From assembly GCF_900167565.1 (NCBI RefSeq), contig NZ_FUZV01000001.1, positions 1,426,001 through 1,490,000 of the forward strand: a stretch of 64,000 nt of DNA, written 5' to 3'. The stretch is from Pseudoxanthomonas indica (GTDB taxonomy: Bacteria > Pseudomonadota > Gammaproteobacteria > Xanthomonadales > Xanthomonadaceae). The notes under the pieces were generated by a model. It made no database searches and had not been told where the DNA came from. It worked only from the letters and a program-made list of their open reading frames with translations. This document shows, piece by piece, positions 28,476-34,391 of this stretch (its first letter is position 1; each line of letters starts with the position of its first letter). Both the position numbers and the translations under genes were made by a program.

Positions 28476-28586
28476 GCCGACAGGATGCGCTGCCGGCCTG
28501 GGCGCGGATATCAGGCGACTCCGCGCGTGGATGTAGGAAAGTTCCGTATGCCGGTGGCTGGCTCAATCGCGCAACGTCGGCGCCAC

Positions 28587-29297
28587 TCAGCTGATGTCGG
28601 TGCGGAACAGCAGCTGCTGATCCGCATTGTTCAACGCGCGCCATTGACCGGACGGCAAATCGCCCAGCGCGATCCCGCCCATCCGGCTGCGATGCAGGGT
28701 GTTCACGTGATTGCCGACGGCGGCGAACATCCTTCGCACCTGGTGATAGCGACCTTCGATCAGGGTGATGCGGGCATGGCGCGCATCGACAATCTCCAGC
28801 CCGGCCGGGGCCAGCGGCGTGGTTTCCGATTCCAGCATCAGCGTGCCGCTGGCGAACAGTGCCACCTCGTCGCCGCGCAGGTCATGGGCCAGCTCGGCTT
28901 CGTAGATTTTGGGCAGCTGTGCGCGCGGCGAGATGATCCGGTGCAGCAAGCCACCGTCATCGGTCATCAGCAGCAGGCCGGAGGTATCGCGATCCAGCCG
29001 GCCGACGCTGGACAACACCGGCGAACGCAGCCGATAACGCGGCGGCAACAGATCGTAGATGAGCCGGCCGATGTCCTTGGTGGAGCAGGTGTAGCCAGTC
29101 GGCTTGTTGAGCATCAGCAGCAGGCCGGGCGCGGCGTCCAGCGGTTCGCCATCAACTCGGATGTTGTCGTGGTCCACCGGATCGTCGGCGTACAGCACCT
29201 CGCCTTCGGCATCGGTCACGCGACCTTCGCGGAACATCATCGCCACCTGCTTGCGGCTGCCGTAACCCAGGTTGGCCAGGTGCTTGACGATTTTCAT
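28587..29297 (-). CDS. RsuA-family pseudouridine synthase
   Basis: 236 residues from the ATG at 29295-29297. An S4 RNA-binding domain (MKIVKHLANLGYGSRKQVAMM) is followed by the synthase domain with LMLNKPTGYTCS, the catalytic GRLDRDTSGLLLMT and a C-terminal EGRYHQVRRMFAAVGNHV. This is the RsuA/RluE group modifying one rRNA uridine; by size and S4 domain it could be 16S rRNA Psi516 synthase (RsuA). It overlaps the upstream methyltransferase gene by four bases (ATGA). Confidence 0.9.
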   Translation of the reverse strand: MKIVKHLANLGYGSRKQVAMMFREGRVTDAEGEVLYADDPVDHDNIRVDGEPLDAAPGLLLMLNKPTGYTCSTKDIGRLIYDLLPPRYRLRSPVLSSVGRLDRDTSGLLLMTDDGGLLHRIISPRAQLPKIYEAELAHDLRGDEVALFASGTLMLESETTPLAPAGLEIVDARHARITLIEGRYHQVRRMFAAVGNHVNTLHRSRMGGIALGDLPSGQWRALNNADQQLLFRTDIS

Positions 29298-30349
29298 CGG
29301 CGTGCGCTCTTCACCGCTTCGACAACCTTGAAACCTTCGCGCGCGGCCACTTCGCGCACGCTGGCGAAGCGACCATCCAGCACGTGCTCGTAAGGCAGGT
29401 GGCGGTTGGCGACCAGCCACAAGCGGCCACCGGGCTTCAGGGCTTCCGCCGCCACGCGGATGAACTGCTGGCCGATATCCGGGCGATCACCGCGGCCCTG
29501 TGCGTGGAAGGGCGGGTTGGTGATGATCACGTCGTAGCGCGCGCTGATGCCGGCGCAGACGTCGTGCCAATGGAACGTCACGGGCACGCGGGCGTCTTCC
29601 AGATTGATGCGCGCCAAGGCCAGCGCACGCGCCTCGGCTTCGTAGGCATCCAGGCGGGTGATGCCCGGGCAGCGCGTGAGCAGCTCGCGCGACAGGTAGC
29701 CATAGCCGGCGCCGAGATCCGCCGCCTCGCCTTTCAGGTCCGTGGGCAGGTGCTCGACCAGCAGCGCCGAGGCCGCATCCACGCGATCCCAGGCGAATAC
29801 ACCGGGTCGGCTGAGGTACTGCCCACCCAGGATGCGACGCGGCGCATCCAGCGCCTGCCACTTCGCCAGGCGGTCCGCATCCACCGGATTCGCCCCGCGC
29901 GTGGTCCAGAACACCCGGCAATGGAATTTGGTGAGGCTGCCGCTCAGTCCGGCCAACCCAGCCAGATCCTGCTCGCAGCTCTTGGCGCCCTCGTTATTGG
30001 GCACGCTGCAGACCAGCGTGCCGCCCGCTTCCAGCACGGCGTAGGCGCGCGCCATCAGCGCGCGAGCTTCCTCGCGCTGGCGCGGCGGCAGCAACAAGAC
30101 TAGAGACGCGGAGTTGGCCAGCGATGCCTCATCCACGCCATCGGAGACGCGCAGGCCGGCGCGCTGCAGGGCCTCGGCCTCGGGCTTGAAACTCTGCTCG
30201 CAGGTCAGCGGGGCGAGCGGGAACTGCCGCAGCGCCGCGCCGTCACGTGCGCGCAGGAAGTGGATGCCGGCAGCAGGCCAAGCCAGATCGCCGCGCTTGA
30301 AGGGCAGCAGCAGGGCGTCGAGGGCGGGGTCGTGGTGGGGGGTGGACAT
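29294..30349 (-). CDS. RsmC/RlmG-like rRNA guanine-N2 methyltransferase
   Basis: 351 residues built of two Rossmann-like halves. The first lacks a clear cofactor motif. The second has the SAM site EAADLGAGYGYLSREL and the catalytic DVIITNPPFHAQG, the NPPFH signature of RsmC and RlmG. These enzymes methylate a guanine of 16S or 23S rRNA; the choice between them cannot be made by eye. Coupled by ATGA to the pseudouridine synthase gene, giving an rRNA-modification pair. Confidence 0.88.
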   Translation of the reverse strand: MSTPHHDPALDALLLPFKRGDLAWPAAGIHFLRARDGAALRQFPLAPLTCEQSFKPEAEALQRAGLRVSDGVDEASLANSASLVLLLPPRQREEARALMARAYAVLEAGGTLVCSVPNNEGAKSCEQDLAGLAGLSGSLTKFHCRVFWTTRGANPVDADRLAKWQALDAPRRILGGQYLSRPGVFAWDRVDAASALLVEHLPTDLKGEAADLGAGYGYLSRELLTRCPGITRLDAYEAEARALALARINLEDARVPVTFHWHDVCAGISARYDVIITNPPFHAQGRGDRPDIGQQFIRVAAEALKPGGRLWLVANRHLPYEHVLDGRFASVREVAAREGFKVVEAVKSARR

Positions 30350-30690
30350 CGGGGTGGTACCGGAGGCGGGTGGGGATTCTACCGTTCCCTGCGTGCCCGC
30401 GCCCTTTGGAAACTTTCAGGGCTCAGCGCATGGGTTACGCAATGCGCGGATCAGTGAGTACCAACAGGACATACATCGCAACCAATGCACAGCCGAACGA
30501 GATGAGGTACGAGGCTGCTTTCCTCAGCGAGGGCGGCCCGAACCCAAACCAAATCTCCCGGCCGAAAATAATGAGTCACGGATTAACGTCTCCGTTTGCA
30601 AGGCCCGCGCCTTCGAGATGTAAGCCGCGCATCAGCAGCATCCTGCTTTGGTTGACTCCCGGTCGGTGCCCCTGCGCATTCCTTCTCATT
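30350..30690. other. Intergenic region with a possible gene remnant
   Basis: No complete gene seen. On the minus strand, 30435-30575 reads LIIFGREIWFGFGPPSL and then a membrane-like segment (YLISFGCALVAMYVLLVL) to a stop, but it lacks a start codon and is preceded directly by an in-frame TGA. It could be a decayed 3' fragment. GC is lower than in the flanking rRNA-modification genes, in keeping with the next two small genes. Confidence 0.3.
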
Positions 30691-31146
30691 CTACTGGCCC
30701 TTGCTTGCATGCACCGCGTCCAGAATCTTGTCGGTCTCGGCGTCGCTGACCTCATGGAAGTCGTGCACATCGACCAGGACCACCAAATTCTCGCCGGGAC
30801 GAACGTCGACCCGCCCTTCAAGCGCGAACATCCCGCTGTACTTGGAGGGCGTCATGAACATGGCGCGATTGAATGCCGTCATGCGCGCAGCGGCTTCACT
30901 TCCCTCTCCAGGGTTATCAATGCTTGAAAAGTAGAACACCGGCCGTATGCACTGCGAGGACAGCGCCATCACTCCGTGATGCAAGGTGCCGTACACGTGA
31001 AGATCCTTGACCGGGACGCCGAGACTGGGCGAGCCGGATAGCACTGCCTTGCAGTAGGCATCCTCCGAACGGCTGCCGGAGCACGTCGTGCATGCCAGGA
31101 GAGCGCATCCACCCGAAACCAACCTCATGGCGATCTTCATAGCCAT
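30691..31146 (-). CDS. Putative lipoprotein, unknown function
   Basis: 151 residues. The N-terminus AMRLVSGGCALLAC fits a lipoprotein signal with lipobox LLAC, so the mature Cys would be about residue 19. The body has VHHGVM-like segments and paired hydrophobic strands (GENLVVLVDVHDFHEVSDAETDKILDAV) but no family I recognise. GAGGG precedes the ATG at 31144-31146. It follows the gene at 31176 by 29 nt on the same strand. Codon use is less GC-biased than its neighbours. Confidence 0.55.
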   Translation of the reverse strand: MAMKIAMRLVSGGCALLACTTCSGSRSEDAYCKAVLSGSPSLGVPVKDLHVYGTLHHGVMALSSQCIRPVFYFSSIDNPGEGSEAAARMTAFNRAMFMTPSKYSGMFALEGRVDVRPGENLVVLVDVHDFHEVSDAETDKILDAVHASKGQ

Positions 31147-31175
31147 CCGGAACCCTCACGTGCGTGCGATGCGAG

Positions 31176-31484
31176 TCAGTCGATGTATTTTTCAAGCACC
31201 AGAGTCCCGCGCACCCTCACGCCATCACCGAACCGCATGGGCGTTCGCGCCTTGAACGTGGCTCTGGCTTCCACGTCGTTCAAGAATGCAACTCCGACCT
31301 GACTCTCGCCGCCGGGACTTATCACCTGCTGACTCGACGTCGTCAGGACGAATCCAAACCAAAGCTCTTCATCAGGAGCTTTCGCCATCAGCCGATGCTC
31401 TATACGCACTTCACGCCCCGGCTCCCCGGCGGAATCCGTGCGATCCAAGGTGAGCGTTCCGATTGCCTGTGTAGTGATGCCCAT
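31176..31484 (-). CDS. Small protein, unknown function
   Basis: 102 residues, mostly predicted beta strand: AIGTLTLDRTDSAGEPGREV, RIEHRLMAKAPDEELWFGFV, SQVGVAFLNDVEARATFKAR and VRGTLVLEKYID. The ending recalls EF-Tu domain III-like small proteins (a hydrophobic FLN..A..F..G..F..G.V.E pattern), but I cannot assign it. It has no signal peptide and probably shares a transcript with the lipoprotein gene. Confidence 0.5.
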   Translation of the reverse strand: MGITTQAIGTLTLDRTDSAGEPGREVRIEHRLMAKAPDEELWFGFVLTTSSQQVISPGGESQVGVAFLNDVEARATFKARTPMRFGDGVRVRGTLVLEKYID

Positions 31485-31705
31485 CGACTCCCCTCGCTCT
31501 GCTCCAACACAACCAACAATGAAGCGCCTGAAGAATCACCCACGATATAGGTGCATTTCCAGCCAACAGGTTCTAGGTTTTCCTGCAGGGCATCTCACCC
31601 CGCAGCGCCCCGCTCCATTCCCCAGCTGCAGGGCAAAAGCGCGGACCGTCTGAGCTAGCACCTCAAACGGCCCGCTAACCACAACCAGTAAGCAAGGTAC
31701 CAATC

Positions 31706-31987
31706 ATGGCTAGCCTCCATCCTACAAGCACCACGCCTCAGCCATCCACCGACGGCAACTTCCACTTCCTCCCGCCCTTCCCTCCGGCGCCCACTCCCGG
31801 CAAGGAGTCGCCGCGCGACAAACTCTGGACCGTGCAGGAAACGCTGCACCTGCTCTACCTGCTGACCCTCGCCCGCGACGATGACCCGATCATCGCGCCC
31901 GAACAGTGGAGTGGCTGCCTGCACCTGCTCAGCAGCCAGCTGGCCGAGGCACTCAAGGAGGGGGGCGAAGATCTTGTGCCCGCCTGA
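31706..31987 (+). CDS. Small XAC0095-like protein, unknown function
   Basis: 93 residues. A Pro-rich, disordered N-terminus (MASLHPTSTTPQPSTDGNFH) is followed by a helical part with WTVQETLHLLYLLTLARDD and SGCLHLLSSQLAEALKEG. The size and the helical Leu-rich core resemble the small XAC0095-type proteins of Xanthomonadaceae, a tentative match. Weak ribosome-binding sequence. It lies upstream of the structured RNA region but is separated from it by a candidate promoter. Confidence 0.5.
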   Translation: MASLHPTSTTPQPSTDGNFHFLPPFPPAPTPGKESPRDKLWTVQETLHLLYLLTLARDDDPIIAPEQWSGCLHLLSSQLAEALKEGGEDLVPA

Positions 31988-32076
31988 TACCGCACGTCGA
32001 AACCCGGCATCGCATGCCGGGTTTCAAAACCCGGTGGCACTGTTTCTTCTGCCTCAAAATCTTTGTAAAAAAGTTG

Positions 32077-32105
32077 TTGCATCCTGAAAACAACCCGCGT
32101 ATCGT
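32077..32105 (+). promoter_or_regulatory. Candidate promoter for the RNA array / slipin-rtcB unit
   Basis: TTGCAT (32077-32082) and TATCGT (32100-32105) are separated by exactly 17 bases in an AT-rich patch, unlike the GC-rich DNA around it. It would start transcription near 32112, before the small frame at 32155, the terminator at 32315 and the hairpin array. Best-looking sigma-70 promoter in the region, but a match by eye only. Confidence 0.45.
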
Positions 32106-32154
32106 GCGCGGCCTTCGGACCTTGTTCCGCATTTTTTCGAGTCAACGAATTCCA

Positions 32155-32262
32155 ATGAACCGCCCCGCCACCCACGCCAATCTGCTTGCCCTGCGGCCAA
32201 CCCGCGGCGCGGATCTGCGCGCGTGTGATGCGCGCTTCGAAAGCAAGCGGTACCCCCACTAA
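32155..32262 (+). CDS. Possible 35-residue leader peptide
   Basis: Opens with ATG at 32155 and reads MNRPATHANLLALRPTRGAD then about 15 more residues, ending in a TAA at 32260-32262. No ribosome-binding site is obvious. It is followed by two hairpins, the second a perfect terminator, which is the usual geometry of an attenuator leader. Six Arg codons are the only composition bias. It may equally be a chance frame within a small RNA. Confidence 0.3.
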   Translation: MNRPATHANLLALRPTRGADLRACDARFESKRYPH

Positions 32263-32277
32263 CGGTCGATTCTCCCT

Positions 32278-32350
32278 GGGAGATCGGCCACCCCGATCTC
32301 CCGAGGCAACGCGAACGCCCTCGGGTCGCAAGTCCCGGGGGCGTTTTGTT
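32278..32350 (+). terminator. Hairpin followed by a strong terminator upstream of the RNA array
   Basis: First hairpin: GGGAGATCGG (32278-32287), loop CCACC, CCGATCTCCC (32293-32302), ten perfect pairs. Second: ACGCCCTCGGG (32315-32325), loop TCGCAAGT, CCCGGGGGCGT (32334-32344), eleven pairs with one G-U, followed by TTTGTTT. The second is a textbook Rho-independent terminator. Any promoter at 32077 would therefore produce mostly a ~240-nt RNA unless termination is relieved. Confidence 0.8.
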
Positions 32351-32366
32351 TCTGGCGTTCGCACAA

Positions 32367-32510
32367 GGATGCTCATGCATCGACCAGGTTTTGTCTCTTT
32401 CAATTCGAAGACCTCCATTCTTCGCCCAGGAGCATCCGGGTAGCGCTGGCGCGCGCCCGTTGCGGGGGCGCGACTGCAACCGGCGCATGTGCGCTGCGTG
32501 GTGATGCTCC
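32367..32510 (+). ncRNA. Structured RNA with mutually exclusive long-range stems
   Basis: GGATGCTC (32367-32374) and GATGCTCC (32503-32510) are both complementary to the same segment, GGAGCATCC (32429-32437), with eight perfect pairs each. The first pairing closes a loop containing a CGAAG/CTTCG hairpin. The second closes a junction with GC-rich arms (GCGCGCCC/GGGGGCGC and GCGCATGTGCGC). The two folds cannot coexist, as in riboswitch-like or tRNA-mimic structures. No protein frame here has coding character. Confidence 0.5.
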
Positions 32511-32547
32511 AACGCGGGCGGCGCACGGAAAGGGAACAACGAACAAG

Positions 32548-32592
32548 GCGCCTTGCGCCTGACGACATTGCGGATTGGCGACAGTCCGCAAT
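32548..32592 (+). ncRNA. Two hairpins of the RNA array
   Basis: AGGCGC, loop CTT, GCGCCT is followed by ATTGCGGA (32567-32574), a ten-base loop and TCCGCAAT (32585-32592), the latter eight perfect pairs. They bridge the preceding junction and the 32594 element. Part of the same non-coding stretch. Confidence 0.45.
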
Positions 32593-32593
32593 C

Positions 32594-32695
32594 GGGGATG
32601 CTTTTGGAACACGTCACAGCGGTATGGGGTGCAACCCATCTGGTGCGCGCGGCTTTGCCGTGGCGTATGCCGAGGCGTGGAAAGCAAGCATCTCC
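32594..32695 (+). ncRNA. Multi-arm RNA element closed by a ten-base-pair stem
   Basis: GGGGATGCTT (32594-32603) pairs with AAGCATCTCC (32686-32695) with one G-U. Inside are three short hairpins: ATGGG/CCCAT with a GTGCAA loop, CGCGGC/GCCGTG with a TTT loop, and GGC/GCC with a GTAT loop. The result is a compact multibranched fold about the size of a tRNA or Y-RNA module. Confidence 0.45.
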
Positions 32696-32699
32696 ACCA

Positions 32700-32765
32700 C
32701 GACGAGCGCCCACTGGAGAGGGCACCGCTTCGGCGGCATAAGGTCGGTTCGATTCCGGCTCGTCG
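32700..32765 (+). ncRNA. tRNA-like cloverleaf lacking an anticodon arm
   Basis: Acceptor-like stem CGACGA (32700-32705) with TCGTCG (32760-32765). D-like arm GCCC/GGGC with loop ACTGGAGA that includes a GG pair. In the anticodon-arm position there is only CCGC-TTCG-GCGG, a minimal UUCG-capped hairpin. Then CATAA and a T arm GTCGG-TTCGATT-CCGGC with a standard T loop. Every arm pairs. It cannot decode, so it is a tRNA mimic rather than a tRNA. It is followed immediately by a second tRNA-like unit. Confidence 0.7.
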
Positions 32766-32838
32766 CTTTGGATAGCTCAATTGGGTAGAGCATCGGTCTA
32801 ATCAACCGAAGGTTGCGGGTTCGATTCCCGCTCTGAAA
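32766..32838 (+). ncRNA. Second tRNA-like cloverleaf, unusual anticodon loop, no CCA
   Basis: D arm GCTC-AATTGGGTA-GAGC, anticodon arm TCGGT-CTAATCA-ACCGA, variable AGGTT, T arm GCGGG-TTCGATT-CCCGC: all are canonical in size. The acceptor ends CTTTGGA and TCTGAAA pair weakly (the end pair is a C-A mismatch, two are G-U) and no CCA follows. The loop would read AAU with C at position 37, where real tRNAs have a purine. The T-arm sequence GGTTCGATTCC is shared with the preceding unit. A tRNA-derived mimic or decayed tRNA. Confidence 0.7.
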
Positions 32839-32857
32839 CATGACCTTTCACGTCATG
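32839..32857 (+). ncRNA. Hairpin mimicking the tRNA-Glu(UUC) anticodon stem-loop
   Basis: CATGAC, seven-base loop CTTTCAC, GTCATG: six perfect pairs. The loop CUUUCAC is the anticodon loop of bacterial tRNA-Glu (U33, anticodon UUC, A37). The stem sequence is unrelated to tRNA-Glu, so this looks like a selected loop on a free-standing stem. It abuts the second tRNA-like unit directly. Confidence 0.55.
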
Positions 32858-32862
32858 AACTG

Positions 32863-33012
32863 TCGGGACGCAAGTCCCAACACCGGAAACGCCCGGTGCA
32901 CTGCACATCGATTCGCCAGGAAGGGCGGCGAGGTGCAACGCAGCGGCCACGTGTGCCGGACGCGCGCCCTGACGAAGGCCTGCGTCGGTTGCGCTCATGC
33001 AGGGAACGCATG
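32863..33012 (+). ncRNA. Further hairpins of the RNA array up to the slipin leader
   Basis: In order: GGGAC-GCAA-GTCCC (GNRA tetraloop); CACCGG/CCGGTG (32881-32898); a nested TGCAC/GTGCA plus TCGCC/GGCGA hairpin (32902-32937); ACGCAG/CTGCGT (32938-32985) enclosing smaller stems; and TCATGC/GCATGA with a seven-base AGGGAAC loop (32995-33013). No sensible protein frame crosses this stretch. The density of perfect stems is far above that of the neighbouring coding DNA. Confidence 0.5.
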
Positions 33013-33179
33013 ACGCCGCCGACTGACTCGCCTTCGCCAGCGCCGATTTCCCGCCTCGTGGCTGTCCACGGGCGTTTCCACCTTCTTCTTATCGCAGGTC
33101 GCGGCAACCGTTCCGCCACGACCTGTGCAAATCCAAGGGAACGGATCACCAGAGCCCATCCACTACAAGGAGTAGACCA

Positions 33180-34301
33180 ATGTTCTGGACCAAGAGGGTC
33201 GTGATCGGAGACGGCGAGCGCGGCCTGGTGTATCGCAACCGTCAAATCGAGCAGGTGTTGCTGCCGGGCGTGTACACGTTCTTCGACCCGCTCAACCGCG
33301 TGCAAATCGCCGTGCACAACATCGCCCGCCCGGAGTACCAGGGCAACGATGCCGATGTGCTGATCGAGCGCCTCGGCGGAAAGCTGGCGCCGTACTTCGT
33401 GCTCGTCGATATCGGCGAGGACCAGGTCGGCCTGGTCAGCAAGAACGGCAAGCTCGAGGACGTGCTGGCTCCGGCCACGCGGCGCCTGTACTGGCAGGGT
33501 CTGATCAAGGTCGAGGTGGAGGCGGTCTCGCTGGCCTCGCTCGAAGTGGAGGCCTCGGTGGCGCGTCGTCTGCGTCAGCTCGGCGTGTTGTCCAAGCTGG
33601 CGGTGGTCGCCGATGTGCCGGCAGAGTCGGCCGGTCTGGTGTTCATCGACGGCAAGCTGGATCGGGTGCTGCCGGCCGGCGCGTACGCCTTCTGGAATTT
33701 CCAGAAGAACGTGGCGGTGGAAGTCTTTGATCTGCGCGTGCAGTCCATCGAAGTGTCGGGCCAGGAGCTGTTGACGCGCGACAAGGTCTCGTTGCGCGTC
33801 AACCTGGCCGCCAGCATGCGCGTGACCGATGTCGTGGTGGCGCGTACCAAGGTGGCCAAGATCAGCGACTACGTCTACCGCGAACTGCAGTTCGGCCTGC
33901 GCAAGGCGGTCTCCGCCAAGACGCTGGACGAGTTGCTGGGCGACAAGGCCTCGCTGGATGCCGACATCTTTGCTTACGCGCGTGGCCAGTTGACCGGCTA
34001 CGGCGTGGAGATGCTGGGCGTAGGCGTGAAGGACGTGATCCTGCCGGGCGAGATGAAGGACATCCTCAACGGCGTGGTGCAGGCGGAGAAGTCCGCCCAG
34101 GCCAATGTGATCCGTCGTCGTGAAGAAGCCAACGCCACCCGCTCGCTGTTGAACACCGCCCGCCTGATCGAGGAGAGCCCGGTCCTGATGCGTTTGAAGG
34201 AACTGGAGGCACTCGAGAAGGTGACCGAGAAGATCGACAAGCTCACCGTGTTCGGCGGCCTGGAGGGCGTGCTGAAGCAACTGGTGACCATCAAGCAGTA
34301 A
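33180..34301 (+). CDS. Slipin (SPFH/band-7 family) protein
   Basis: 373 residues. No strong N-terminal transmembrane helix; two SPFH-like N-terminal repeats (GERGLVYRNRQIEQVLLPGV and SAGLVFIDGKLDRVLPAGAY) precede the SPFH domain (ALSVELFDLRVQSIEVSGQE-like strand, LRVNLAASMRVTD, LDELLGDKASLDADIFAYA, GYGVEMLGVGVKDVILPGEM). A helical C-terminus with RREEANATRSLLNTARLIEE follows, typical of slipins. AAGGAG lies upstream. Slipins scaffold membrane microdomains; bacterial slipin genes are repeatedly found beside rtcB, as here. Confidence 0.92.
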   Translation: MFWTKRVVIGDGERGLVYRNRQIEQVLLPGVYTFFDPLNRVQIAVHNIARPEYQGNDADVLIERLGGKLAPYFVLVDIGEDQVGLVSKNGKLEDVLAPATRRLYWQGLIKVEVEAVSLASLEVEASVARRLRQLGVLSKLAVVADVPAESAGLVFIDGKLDRVLPAGAYAFWNFQKNVAVEVFDLRVQSIEVSGQELLTRDKVSLRVNLAASMRVTDVVVARTKVAKISDYVYRELQFGLRKAVSAKTLDELLGDKASLDADIFAYARGQLTGYGVEMLGVGVKDVILPGEMKDILNGVVQAEKSAQANVIRRREEANATRSLLNTARLIEESPVLMRLKELEALEKVTEKIDKLTVFGGLEGVLKQLVTIKQ

Positions 34302-34391
34302 AGCCATGGCGGCCGCAGGGAAGCGGCCGCGATGGTTCAGGAGAATCCGCACGGGCGCGCAACAGTGGCCGTGCTATCAAGGAAGGAACGT

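Noticed and set aside
32489..32788. A 99-codon plus-strand frame across the RNA array.
   Set aside because: It is Arg/Ser/Gly rich without any domain pattern, and it runs through two perfectly paired cloverleaves; the base-pairing explains the sequence better than coding does.
32766..32838. An ordinary tRNA-Ile gene with anticodon AAU.
   Set aside because: The acceptor end has a C-A mismatch and two G-U pairs, no CCA follows, and position 37 is C. Bacteria rarely encode AAU for Ile. I keep it as tRNA-like only.
33180..34301. A phage-type or Lon-associated SPFH protease scaffold (HflK/HflC).
   Set aside because: There is no paired second SPFH gene, no N-terminal membrane anchor of the HflK type, and the rtcB neighbour is typical of slipins.
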